A DNA stretch of 49,463 nt from NCBI RefSeq assembly GCF_000385215.1, contig NZ_ARQK01000040.1:1-49463 (forward strand). The letters are read 5' to 3'. Both the position numbers and the translations under genes were made by a program. The notes below the pieces were generated by a model. It saw only the letters and a list, made by a program, of their open reading frames with translations. It ran no database searches and was not told the DNA's origin. Source of the stretch: Thioalkalivibrio thiocyanoxidans ARh2. Its GTDB lineage: Bacteria > Pseudomonadota > Gammaproteobacteria > Ectothiorhodospirales > Ectothiorhodospiraceae. This document shows positions 16,855 through 25,991 of this stretch, in pieces (positions within the stretch are counted from its first letter, which is position 1; every line of letters begins with the position of its first letter).

Positions 16855-17249
16855 AGACCCCGTCGCCAAGCCTTTTCCTGCTTCTCCTGCTGTGGTGGGT
16901 CATCCCCGGCAGCGTCCTCGCAGTCGATGACCTGGACAGCCGCTACGTGACCCTGGAACCCGTGGTGGTCAACATGGAGTCTTCCGACCGCGCCCGCTAC
17001 CTGCAGGCGAAGATTCAGCTCGAGGCCGCCGAGATGGACGATGCCCGCCAGATCCGCGAACACATCCCGGCCGTCCGCGATCGCCTCATCCAGGTCATGG
17101 GGGGGCGCGCGCCCGACAACCTGCGTGGCAGCGCGGCCCGCGAAGACCTGCGTCAGGAAGCGCTGGAGGAACTCAACGAACTGCTGGAGGAACTGACCGG
17201 CGCGCCCCGCATCGAGGCCCTGTACTTCTCCGACTTCATTCGCCAGTAA
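16851..17249 (+). CDS. FliL-like exported protein, orphan
   Basis: The 132-residue product has a signal peptide (about 1-24, LFLLLLLWWVIPGSVLA) and a domain resembling the periplasmic part of FliL: SRYVTLEPVVVNMESSDRARYLQAKIQLEAAEMDDARQI, then the helix HIPAVRDRLIQVMGG and a C-terminal amphipathic stretch ending YFSDFIRQ. True FliL keeps its membrane anchor near flagellar stators; here the N-terminal segment may be cleaved. No flagellar gene is in the window, and it is translationally coupled to the MtfA-like peptidase (ATGA), so it may have a non-flagellar membrane role (inference). Confidence 0.7.
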   Translation: MKTPSPSLFLLLLLWWVIPGSVLAVDDLDSRYVTLEPVVVNMESSDRARYLQAKIQLEAAEMDDARQIREHIPAVRDRLIQVMGGRAPDNLRGSAAREDLRQEALEELNELLEELTGAPRIEALYFSDFIRQ

Positions 17250-17270
17250 CGCACGACCCCCATAAAGGAG

Positions 17271-17297
17271 ACCCCGGCAACCACATCCTGCCGGGGT
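17271..17297 (+). terminator. Hairpin between FliL-like gene and convergent small gene
   Basis: Arms ACCCCGGCA (17271-17279) and TGCCGGGGT (17289-17297) form a perfect nine-base stem with a nine-base loop, 22 bases after the FliL-like stop. There is no T run, so it is a weak or factor-assisted terminator that would work in both directions. More GC-rich inverted sequence follows to about 17340. Confidence 0.5.
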
Positions 17298-17350
17298 CCA
17301 AGGGGCCCGACGGAGGACCGGGCCGGGGTCCCGCCAGGGACCCAGTAAAG

Positions 17351-17647
17351 TCAGTGCGGCCGGTGCAGCAGTGGCATCTCGCCACGCTCGACCATGTGCC
17401 GGATCAGTGTCGCCCGCCCCGGATCCGCCTGCTCCAGCTCGGCGGCACACTGCGAGTCCTGGTGCGTGGCCTCGGCCAGCAGCACTTCGAGCTCGCGCAG
17501 GTCCACCTTCGGCTGCTGCAAATCCTCCGGCTTCGGGTTTTCCACCATGTGAGTCTCCCAGAACATCCTGGGATGCCAGCAGTGCAATTGCGCGTCCGGG
17601 TGATGAAAGAGTTCTACACAGCGACGATTGAGTTCCTGTGCATTCAT
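17351..17647 (-). CDS. Small Cys/His-rich hypothetical protein
   Basis: No family recognised. The 98-residue product has no signal or membrane segment. Its first third is rich in His, Cys and Trp (RRCVELFHHPDAQLHCWHPRMFWETHMVE, C9 and C23), followed by a Leu/Glu helical part (DLRELEVLLAEATHQDSQCAAELEQ, C67) and a C-terminal HMVERGEMPLLHRPH. The His/Cys clustering could bind a metal, but this is speculation. The ATG at 17647 has GAGGGG upstream, and a near-consensus sigma-70 promoter lies 37-65 bases before it, which supports it as a real, single-gene transcript. Confidence 0.62.
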   Translation of the reverse strand: MNAQELNRRCVELFHHPDAQLHCWHPRMFWETHMVENPKPEDLQQPKVDLRELEVLLAEATHQDSQCAAELEQADPGRATLIRHMVERGEMPLLHRPH

Positions 17648-17683
17648 TGCGAATGACCCCTCTTGCCGGTGTATTCACCCTCC

Positions 17684-17712
17684 TGTATAGACGCCCGAAT
17701 ATCCGAGTTCAA
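17684..17712 (-). promoter_or_regulatory. Near-consensus sigma-70 promoter for small Cys/His-rich gene
   Basis: On the minus strand TTGAAC (17712-17707), a 17-base spacer and TATACA (17689-17684) give a leader of about 30 bases. The near-palindrome GGTG-TATT-CACC at 17669-17680 lies just downstream of the -10 and could be an operator. This is the best-matching sigma-70 promoter I found in the window. Confidence 0.6.
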
Positions 17713-17722
17713 GGGTCAGGCA

Positions 17723-19645
<1,923 letters not shown>

Positions 19646-19656
19646 GGGCGCAGTTT

Positions 19657-19940
19657 AGGGAAACGCTGACCAATGTACACGCTCGCGCTCGAGTCGCTCT
19701 TGCGTGCTGACAAGGCGCGGTGAGCGCGGTGTAGCCGAGCTACATAAGCGAGCCGCAACGCCGTAAGCGGGCAAGAGCGGCCGAGCCCCTGCATTGAATG
19801 GTTTGTGGGGTTGGTGCCCCCTGTTCCCCGATCCTGCGTTGCGCCGCTTGCGGGTAGAACCACTACCCGCTGCACGACGCGCCTTGTCTCGGAAAACAGG
19901 GGGCACCAACGCGAGTGCGTACATTGGTCAGCGTTTCCCT
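19657..19940. mobile_element. MITE-like inverted-repeat element, no coding capacity
   Basis: The 284-bp element is bounded by perfect 22-base inverted termini (19657-19678 and 19919-19940, outer end AGGGAAACGCTGACC). Similarity of the arms extends inward for about nine more bases with two mismatches. Nested inside are further inverted pairs: GACAAGGCGCG at 19709-19719 with its complement at 19878-19888, a 15-base pair at 19811-19825 and 19895-19909, and a GCGGGTAG/CTACCCGC hairpin at 19850-19870. No open frame looks real. I see no clear target-site duplication. The layout suggests a non-autonomous transposon relic or folded repeat. It lies between the ABC-F gene and the diguanylate cyclase. 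Confidence 0.7.
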
Positions 19941-20099
19941 GAGGAAACGCTGAAAAAACATACACGCCGGCACACGCGGCCAAAGGCTGCACCCGCACCG
20001 ATGCGTCAATATCTTGCCACCCCTTGCCGCCCGGGGCGGTCCCGCCTTGCCGCCCCGGCAGAAGGGCGCCGATTTTTTGTCACCCGCTCAAACCAATCC

Positions 20100-20123
20100 C
20101 ACACAACATGCTGTTTGTGTGGC
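20100..20123 (+). promoter_or_regulatory. Palindromic candidate operator CCACACAA-N8-TTGTGTGG
   Basis: A perfect eight-base inverted repeat with an eight-base centre, 14 bases upstream of the sigma-54-like -24 element of the diguanylate cyclase gene. Its symmetry suggests a dimeric regulator. It does not match the Crp consensus TGTGA-N6-TCACA well. The regulator is unknown. Confidence 0.45.
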
Positions 20124-20136
20124 CTTTAATCAGTCT

Positions 20137-20154
20137 GGCACAAAAATCGCTTTA
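20137..20154 (+). promoter_or_regulatory. Candidate sigma-54 promoter of the diguanylate cyclase gene
   Basis: TGGCACAAAAATCGCTTT has GG (20138-20139) and GC (20150-20151) separated by exactly ten bases, the -24/-12 pattern of RpoN promoters (consensus TGGCAC-N5-TTGC). The -24 half is perfect; the -12 half has TCGC in place of TTGC. The implied start is near 20163, about 29 bases before the ATG. Confidence 0.5.
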
Positions 20155-20191
20155 CCCGGGGTCCGAGACTATTGGATTTGGCGAGGAAGCC

Positions 20192-21115
20192 ATGAATCGC
20201 GACGGAAACGCAGGGAATCTGCGCCTGGTACCGGGCAAGGGGAAATCGACCGCACGCCCCGAGGCCCCATTCGATGCACTGGCCTTCGTCCAGTCTCTGA
20301 CCGCAACACTGGAATTTGAGACCGTGCTTCAGCGCCTGCACGAGCAGCTCTACGCCCTCCTGCAGCATTCAGGCTGGATCTTCTACACCGAGGGCGACGA
20401 GCAATCCTGGTCGGGCGGCGAGGACGATCGCCATCGTATCGAATACGGACTGAGCTACAACGGCGCCAGCATGGGCTCGTTGATCCTGATGCGCGGACGC
20501 CGTTTCAGTGACGCGGAACAGCAGCAGATCGAAGCCGTGCTGGGCCTGGCCGCCCCGGCCCTGCACAACGCCCATCGGTACCGCCGACTCGTATCCACCC
20601 TGGAGACCGACGAGCTCACGGGACTGGGCAACCGCCGCGCCTTCGAGATCCAGGGTGCCAAATGGCTGGCCGACTGCCGGCGCCAGGACCGCCCCCTGTC
20701 CGTGCTGGCCATTGATCTGGATCACTTCAAGCGCATCAACGACGACTATGGCCATTCCGTCGGGGATGAGCTGCTGCGCCGGGTAGCCGATACCCTGCGC
20801 ACGGCCACGCGACAGTCCGATCTGCTCGTGCGCATGGGCGGGGAAGAGTTTCTGGCCGTCTTGCCGGGCGCGGACCTGGCTTGTGCCATGGAATGCGCAG
20901 AGCGCATCCGTCTGGCAATTGGCAGCACCCGCGCCACCGCGACGGCCGACGACGCATCGGCCCTGCAAAGCGAGGGCATGGTCAGGGTCACCGCCAGCAT
21001 CGGGGTTGCCAGCGTTGGCCGCAACACCACCCTGCAGGCCCTCTATCAGAAGGCCGACGAGGCGCTGTACGCTGCCAAGCAGTCCGGTCGCAACCGCGTC
21101 CTGGCCGGCCACTGA
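20192..21115 (+). CDS. Diguanylate cyclase (GAF-like plus GGDEF domain)
   Basis: Predicted cytosolic enzyme making cyclic di-GMP from two GTP. The N-terminal part (about 25-135) reads as a degenerate GAF domain: LAFVQSLTATLEFETVLQRLHEQLYALLQHSGWIFY, then FSDAEQQQIEAVLGLAAPALHNAHRYRRL. The C-terminal GGDEF domain (about 145-305) has DELTGLGNRRAF, LAIDLDHFKRINDDYGHSVGDELL and the active loop RMGGEEFLAVLPG, an active-type GGEEF. There is no RxxD inhibitory site immediately before it that I can be sure of. ATG at 20192 has GAGGA upstream. No EAL domain is present. It is convergent with oxyR and appears to be driven by a sigma-54-like promoter. Confidence 0.9.
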   Translation: MNRDGNAGNLRLVPGKGKSTARPEAPFDALAFVQSLTATLEFETVLQRLHEQLYALLQHSGWIFYTEGDEQSWSGGEDDRHRIEYGLSYNGASMGSLILMRGRRFSDAEQQQIEAVLGLAAPALHNAHRYRRLVSTLETDELTGLGNRRAFEIQGAKWLADCRRQDRPLSVLAIDLDHFKRINDDYGHSVGDELLRRVADTLRTATRQSDLLVRMGGEEFLAVLPGADLACAMECAERIRLAIGSTRATATADDASALQSEGMVRVTASIGVASVGRNTTLQALYQKADEALYAAKQSGRNRVLAGH

Positions 21116-21134
21116 ATCCCAGCCCGTTCGGTCT

Positions 21135-22076
21135 TCAGCAACTCTCTCCGGGCTGAATGAAATCCACGCAGGTCAGTGCGGTGGCGAGTATGGCCTGACG
21201 CAGGGCCTCAATCGCTTCCGGACGCGGAAAGCTGGTGCGCCAGGCCAGTGCCACCCGGCGACTGGGCACCGGATCCTGGAACCGGCGCACGGCCAGCAGG
21301 CGCTGGGCGTAGCGATCCGCCCCTACGGCCGTACATGGCAGGATGGTCACTCCCATGCCCGAGGCCACCATATGGCGGATCGTTTCCAGTGAGGATCCCT
21401 CGAGATTGCGCGGCGTACTGCCGTCTGCGGTAACCGTCCTCTGGCAGGCGGGACACCGCTCCAGCACCTGGTCACGGAAGCAGTGCCCGGCCCCGAGCAT
21501 CAGCAGGGTGGCATCCGCCATGTCTTCGAGGGCCAGCGTCTCCTTGTCCTGTAACGGGTGGCCGCCCGGCAGCACCGCAACGAATGGCTCGTCATACAAT
21601 GGAAGCGTGACCACTCCCGGCTCCTCAAACGGCAGCGAGATCACGATTACGTCCAGCTCGCCCTGCTTCAGACGCTGCCGCAATCGGTCCGTGTAGTTTT
21701 CCTCGATGACCAGCGGCATCCTCGGTGCGCGTTCGCGCAACGCGGGGATCAGTTCGGGCAGCAGGTACGGCCCGATGGTATAAATCGCCCCAAGCCGCAG
21801 GGGTCCGGCCAGTTGATCCTGGCTTTGCACCGCCACCGCACGCAGCTGTTCCACCTCGGTCAGTACACGCCGTGCCTGCGCCACCACCTGCTCGCCGGCA
21901 GGGGTCACATTCACATCGCCACGCCCACGCTCGAACAGCGTGACGCCCAGTTCATCCTCGAGTTTGCGAATGGCAACCGACAAAGAGGGCTGGCTGACAT
22001 GACAGGCCTCGGCCGCGCGGCCAAAATGACGCTGGTCGGCCACCGCCACGACATAGCGCAGTTCGCTCAGCGTCAT
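21135..22076 (-). CDS. oxyR: Hydrogen-peroxide-sensing LysR-type regulator OxyR
   Basis: Transcription factor that activates antioxidant genes when oxidised. The N-terminal helix-turn-helix is LSELRYVVAVADQRHFGRAAEACHVSQPSLSVAIRKLEDELGVTLFERGR. The sensing domain carries GAGHCFRDQVLERCPAC, with the two redox cysteines at C199 and C208, the exact positions of the disulfide pair in E. coli OxyR. Two extra cysteines (C25 and C211) are present. At 313 residues the length is normal. Its ATG overlaps the stop of the DUF3301 gene by four bases, so the pair is transcribed together. No catalase or peroxiredoxin gene is adjacent. Confidence 0.94.
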   Translation of the reverse strand: MTLSELRYVVAVADQRHFGRAAEACHVSQPSLSVAIRKLEDELGVTLFERGRGDVNVTPAGEQVVAQARRVLTEVEQLRAVAVQSQDQLAGPLRLGAIYTIGPYLLPELIPALRERAPRMPLVIEENYTDRLRQRLKQGELDVIVISLPFEEPGVVTLPLYDEPFVAVLPGGHPLQDKETLALEDMADATLLMLGAGHCFRDQVLERCPACQRTVTADGSTPRNLEGSSLETIRHMVASGMGVTILPCTAVGADRYAQRLLAVRRFQDPVPSRRVALAWRTSFPRPEAIEALRQAILATALTCVDFIQPGESC

Positions 22077-22426
22077 CGCCCGGGGCCCCGATGCCCCGCA
22101 CCGTCATCGCCATCCACCAGGCGCCCGTCATCGGGCAGATCGAGGGTGACCTGACGCAGGCGACGGCCGTCCAGCGAAATCTCGCCGACATGCCGACTGG
22201 AGCCGTCGGTGGCAAACTCAAAGCGGTACTGCCGCCACCAGCCCAGCCCCCCAGGCCGGCGCCGGATGGCCTGGTGCGTGCGCACTACACTGCCGTCGAG
22301 GAACTGCACACCGGCCTGTTCACAGCTGCGCCGTGCGATCTGGCGCACACGCTCGTGCGTGCGCCAGGAGTCATTCACATAAAAGGCCACCAGAACCAGG
22401 GCGAGGATTATCAGCAAAGCCGTCAT
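22073..22426 (-). CDS. DUF3301-like membrane-anchored protein
   Basis: The 117-residue product, from ATG 22426, has one N-terminal membrane helix (ALLIILALVLVAFYVNDSW, about 3-21) and a cytosolic or periplasmic domain with RRSCEQAGVQFLDGSVVRTHQAIRRRPGGLGWWRQYRFEFATDG and GEISLDGRRLRQVTLDLP. This pattern is that of DUF3301, a gammaproteobacterial family of unknown function. An ATG 21 bases further upstream is possible but would add MWVSYRS before the membrane helix. It overlaps oxyR by four bases and is divergent from the phosphatase gene. Confidence 0.78.
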   Translation of the reverse strand: MTALLIILALVLVAFYVNDSWRTHERVRQIARRSCEQAGVQFLDGSVVRTHQAIRRRPGGLGWWRQYRFEFATDGSSRHVGEISLDGRRLRQVTLDLPDDGRLVDGDDGAGHRGPGR

Positions 22427-22485
22427 GGATCGGTATGATACCCACATTCCATTTCCGGCCGACGATCACCCCAAACTCGACGCCC

Positions 22486-23319
22486 ATGCCCATCAGCGAC
22501 CCCGTATTCAATCAACTGGCCGAAGAGCTCCGTGCTGTCGGCCGCAGCGAGCTGCTACCGCGCTTCGAGGCCGGGATTGCGGTGGACTACAAGGACGATG
22601 GCTCGGTAATTACCCAGGCCGACCACGCCGTTGATGCTCGGCTGCGCGACCTTTTGACGCGCACGGTCGCAGACGAACCCGTGCTGAGCGAGGAGCAGCC
22701 CCGGCAGGAACAAGCCCGCGTGCTCGAACAGGCACCAGCCTTCTGGCTGGTCGACCCCCTGGATGGCACCAGCAATTTCGCCGGCGGCATGCCCTTTTTC
22801 GCGATCTCCATTGCACGCATCGAACAAGACCGCGTGACCCACGGCGCGACGTACGACCCAGTGCGCGACGAACTCTTTACCGCACGAGAAGACGGGCCGC
22901 TACTGCTGAACGATGTGCCCCCTCCGGCGGCCACCCGCGCGCCAGCCAGCCGCCTGGACCAGGCGATAGCCCTGGTCGATTACAAGCGCCTGGGCCCCGA
23001 CCTGGCGGCTGCCATGGCCACGGACGCCCCGTATCGCTCGCAGCGCAACCTGGGGGCCTGCGCCCTGGAATGGGCGTGGCTGGCAGCCGGACGTGCCGAT
23101 CTGTATCTGCACGGCGGACAGGCCCTGTGGGACAGCGCCGCCGGGACCCTGATGCTGGCGCGCGCAGGCGGCACGATGAGCAACCTCGACGGCGAGGCGG
23201 CATTCAGCCGCTCCCTGGAGAAGCGCTCCGCCATAGCGGCGCGCTCGGCAGCATTGTTTGATCTGTGGCAGGCGTGGCTGACCCCACGCCGAAAGTCCTC
23301 CATGGCCTCCGTCTCGTGA
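22486..23319 (+). CDS. Inositol-monophosphatase-family phosphatase
   Basis: Predicted magnesium-dependent phosphatase of 277 residues. It has the two family motifs: WLVDPLDGTSNFAGG (metal ligands D90 and D93, after the glutamate in LSEEQP) and a second-site ALWDSAAGTLMLARAGG. The real substrate could be an inositol or sugar phosphate, histidinol phosphate or PAP; the family is too broad to tell. The start is ATG 22486; upstream in-frame codons are not plausible. It overlaps the adenylate cyclase gene by four bases (GTGA), an unusual coupling of an IMPase to a nucleotide cyclase. Confidence 0.87.
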   Translation: MPISDPVFNQLAEELRAVGRSELLPRFEAGIAVDYKDDGSVITQADHAVDARLRDLLTRTVADEPVLSEEQPRQEQARVLEQAPAFWLVDPLDGTSNFAGGMPFFAISIARIEQDRVTHGATYDPVRDELFTAREDGPLLLNDVPPPAATRAPASRLDQAIALVDYKRLGPDLAAAMATDAPYRSQRNLGACALEWAWLAAGRADLYLHGGQALWDSAAGTLMLARAGGTMSNLDGEAAFSRSLEKRSAIAARSAALFDLWQAWLTPRRKSSMASVS

Positions 23320-24716
23320 AAGCCGGGAAACAAGGCAACGGGCGTCTCTCTGCGGGGGATTTCACCCCACGCTATCTCCCCATTGCGTGGAAAATCGTCG
23401 CGGTCGTCGCCATTCTCACCCTGCTCGGGATCGGCACCCTGTCGGTCGTGGTGCTGAATCAGGTCACCAACGTCCTCAATAACCAGGTACGGGCTCAGGC
23501 CGAGCTGACCCTGGCACCCATCGCGCGCACCTCGGCCGAGCTTATGCTGGCCGAAGACCATCTGACGCTGGAGACCCTGCTGAATTCGCTGGTCGAGGAC
23601 GGTCGCGTGGAATCGGTAACCGCCTACGCCATCGACCGCGGCGCAATCGCCTCGGCTGGTACCCCGCCCTCGCCAGCCGGGGGCATCGGTGAAGGGGTCT
23701 GGCCATTGGCGGCTTCGGCTGAGCCCTACCGGCGCGAGGTGCGCTTTCAGGATGTCCAGGTCGGCTACATCGAGGCGCATATCGACACGACCCCGATGCA
23801 GGAGCTGATCCGCAACACGATCAATGCGGGGATCGCGACCGCCATCGGCGTGTTTCTGCTCAGCCTGATCCTGGCGATCGACATCAGCAAGCGCCTGGTG
23901 CGCCCGCTGGAGCGCCTGGCACACGCCATGCGCGAACGCATACGCCACCCGGTCGACGAGCACGGGCGCCCCTTGCCGATGGTGCACGAGGACGAGATCG
24001 CCCAGCTCACCGCTGCCTTCAACAACATGGCCCAGGACCTGCTGCGCAAGGACCAGGTCGAATCGGCTCTGCGCCGTTATGTATCCGACGCGATCGCCCA
24101 GGACATCCTGGAAAACCTGGACCGCATCGAGCTGGGCGGGCGTGCGGTCGAGGGGTCCGTGCTGTTTGCGGACATCAAGGGGTATACCGCGCTGTCGGAA
24201 CGCTGCACGCCGGAAGAGCTCGGGCGCATGCTGAACGAATTCTTCGGTCCGATGGCGGAATGTATTGCCCGTCACGGTGGAACGGTAGACAAGTACATGG
24301 GCGACTGTACCATGGCGGTCTTCGGCCTCGGCGGCGATGACAACCATCGCCAGACTGCGGCGCAAACCGGCCTCGCATTGCTGGAAACAGTTGCCGCCAT
24401 CAACGCTGAGCGTGAAGGCCGGGGCGAGGAACGTGTCGAGTTCCGCATTGGCCTGAACGCAGGCGAGATGCTGGCCGGCAACATGGGCGCCCAGGACCGC
24501 ATGCAATTCACCGTGGTCGGCGACACCGTCAACGTGGCGGCGCGCCTGGTTACGGTCGCACCATCCGCCGGCATGGTGACCACCCAGTACTTCATGGAAC
24601 ATGAGCAGGTGAAAGGGCAGTTCAAGACCGAGCATTGGGGAACCCACGAGTTACACGGGGTCAGCGAGCCCCTCGAGGTCGTCCGCATACTCGCGGCGGC
24701 GGACGCCACTCGATGA
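23316..24716 (+). CDS. Membrane class III adenylate cyclase with HAMP domain
   Basis: Predicted cAMP-forming sensor enzyme of 466 residues. Order: membrane helix (about 26-48), periplasmic sensor region (about 50-165), second helix (about 168-190), HAMP linker (about 190-245), catalytic domain (about 275-460). Catalytic residues visible: metal aspartates D286 (LFADIKGYT) and D330 (KYMGD), adenine-selecting K326 and D403 (VVGDTVN), and N406/R410 (NVAAR). Together these indicate ATP rather than GTP as substrate. I chose GTG 23316, which overlaps the phosphatase stop; a GTG at 23265 is also open. A Crp-type cAMP receptor is encoded at 36713. It overlaps the following lipoprotein gene by four bases. 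Confidence 0.9.
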   Translation: MKAGKQGNGRLSAGDFTPRYLPIAWKIVAVVAILTLLGIGTLSVVVLNQVTNVLNNQVRAQAELTLAPIARTSAELMLAEDHLTLETLLNSLVEDGRVESVTAYAIDRGAIASAGTPPSPAGGIGEGVWPLAASAEPYRREVRFQDVQVGYIEAHIDTTPMQELIRNTINAGIATAIGVFLLSLILAIDISKRLVRPLERLAHAMRERIRHPVDEHGRPLPMVHEDEIAQLTAAFNNMAQDLLRKDQVESALRRYVSDAIAQDILENLDRIELGGRAVEGSVLFADIKGYTALSERCTPEELGRMLNEFFGPMAECIARHGGTVDKYMGDCTMAVFGLGGDDNHRQTAAQTGLALLETVAAINAEREGRGEERVEFRIGLNAGEMLAGNMGAQDRMQFTVVGDTVNVAARLVTVAPSAGMVTTQYFMEHEQVKGQFKTEHWGTHELHGVSEPLEVVRILAAADATR

Positions 24717-25861
24717 GGTTCCAGACGTTGAGACCTGGCCTGCTGCTGGCGCTGCTGGCCCTGTTGTTTTTGCAGGGATGTGCCGGCATGCAGCCCTTCA
24801 TGCCCATAGAAGACCAGATCGAAGCCGCCGTCGAGGAGGGGGCCTACCAGCACGCCCTGGACCTGATCGACGAGCACGACCCCGAACCGGCCGACGAATG
24901 GACCACGCGCCGCGAGGAGATCGAACTCCTGGCTCGGGAGGCTGCCGAACGGGCAATGGAGGACGCGCGCGCCGTTTCCGGCGAGGGCGCGGTCGCCAAG
25001 GCCCTGGAAATCCTGGAGGACGCCGAGTCCCGTCTGCCCGAGAGTGAAGAGCGGGCGCATTTCATGAACCAGCTGGAACGCCAGCGCGAAGTCGGCCTGC
25101 GCACCCTGCAGCAGCGCCACGACATCCTCGAGGCCCGCAATCTGGTCGAGCAGTTGCGCTTGCTGGAAATCATGCATCCCCTGGTCCATGACTCCGGCCA
25201 GCTGCCCGCAGACCCGGACACCCTGAACGAGCGCGCGCCCAACCTGGCCCAGACCCTGGAACGCTATGCGGAGGAGAGCGAGGGTCGCGAACAGCTGGAC
25301 CTGCTGCGCCTGGCGCAGGAACTGTCCCCCGACAGTGAACGCGCCGCCCGCATCCGCGAGGTCGACGAGGAGCTGCGCACACGCGAGGAAGACCAGGACC
25401 GCGAAGAGGAAGCCGAGCGCGTGTCCGCGATCAATGCACAGCTTCGTCAGGCACTGGAAGCGGGCGAATTGCAGCGTGCCGCCCAGTGGTGCCGCAGCGG
25501 GGACCTCCAGCTGGACGAAGAGGCCTCCGGCCCCGACCAGGCGGCGCAGCGCGCACGCATATCCCTGTGCGATGAATGGCGCGAGCAACGCGATGCACGC
25601 ACCGAGCACCTGCTGGAAGAGGGTCGTCGTCAGTACACGGCCGGCCAGATCCAGGAAGCCGTCACCACGTGGGAGGAGGGGCTTGCGCTTGCCCCCAGCC
25701 ACTCCGGGCTGGCCACCGCACGGGAACGCGCCCTGCGCGTGCTCGAACGCCTGGATACCCTGCGCATCCCCGAGGCCATGGTGCCCGTGGATCCTGACGC
25801 CGCACCCATACCCGAGTCCGAAGACCTGGCGCCCGAGGCAGACGGGGAAGACCCATCCTGA
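24713..25861 (+). CDS. Helical-repeat lipoprotein of unknown function
   Basis: The 382-residue product has a lipoprotein signal (LLLALLALLFLQGCAG, lipidation at C22) and a highly charged, nearly all-helical mature part. Short TPR-like units appear, for example IEAAVEEGAYQHALDLIDEH near 36-55 and EEGRRQYTAGQIQEAVTTWEEGLALAPSHSGLATARERA near 315-350. The tail is acidic (PDAAPIPESEDLAPEADGEDPS). It is the third gene of a coupled run, its ATG overlapping the adenylate cyclase stop, so it may be a scaffold or signal partner at the membrane (inference). I know of no named homologue. Confidence 0.75.
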   Translation: MRFQTLRPGLLLALLALLFLQGCAGMQPFMPIEDQIEAAVEEGAYQHALDLIDEHDPEPADEWTTRREEIELLAREAAERAMEDARAVSGEGAVAKALEILEDAESRLPESEERAHFMNQLERQREVGLRTLQQRHDILEARNLVEQLRLLEIMHPLVHDSGQLPADPDTLNERAPNLAQTLERYAEESEGREQLDLLRLAQELSPDSERAARIREVDEELRTREEDQDREEEAERVSAINAQLRQALEAGELQRAAQWCRSGDLQLDEEASGPDQAAQRARISLCDEWREQRDARTEHLLEEGRRQYTAGQIQEAVTTWEEGLALAPSHSGLATARERALRVLERLDTLRIPEAMVPVDPDAAPIPESEDLAPEADGEDPS

Positions 25862-25891
25862 CACCGGCCGCACCCATGGAATGACCCTGCG

Positions 25892-25941
25892 AGGGAGACG
25901 CTGATGGCGTCGCAAGCTTGCGATTCCATCAGCGTCTCCCT
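25892..25941. repeat. 50-bp palindrome with AGGGAGACGCTGA termini
   Basis: Arms AGGGAGACGCTGATGG (25892-25907) and its exact complement (25926-25941) enclose a second perfect palindrome TCGCAAGCTTGCGA (25910-25923). The whole could form one long hairpin. The outer sequence matches the termini of the MITE-like element at 19657 apart from one A/G change. It follows the lipoprotein gene by 30 bases and may also act as its terminator, though there is no T run. Confidence 0.75.
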
Positions 25942-25991
25942 AGGATTCCCGCGCTGCCGCCCCGCACGCCCAACCGGACCACCCGCTTGCG

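Larger units (their letters stand above)
19928..20191 (+). other. Intergenic region upstream of the diguanylate cyclase
   Basis: Together with the MITE-like element this makes a 546-base stretch without a gene (19646-20191). At 19928-19953 the right terminus of the element runs into a second GAGGAAACGCTGA, forming a palindrome with perfect 11-base arms. 19954-20095 holds nothing recognisable. 20100-20123 is an inverted repeat (CCACACAA, eight bases, TTGTGTGG) and 20137-20154 is a sigma-54-like promoter, both listed separately or below. The final GCGAGGAAG before 20192 is the ribosome-binding site of the next gene. Confidence 0.6.

Noticed and set aside
19954-20095. Search for a small RNA or tRNA gene in the gap after the MITE-like element
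   Set aside because: Only GC-rich runs with weak pairing are visible and no promoter-terminator pair is evident.
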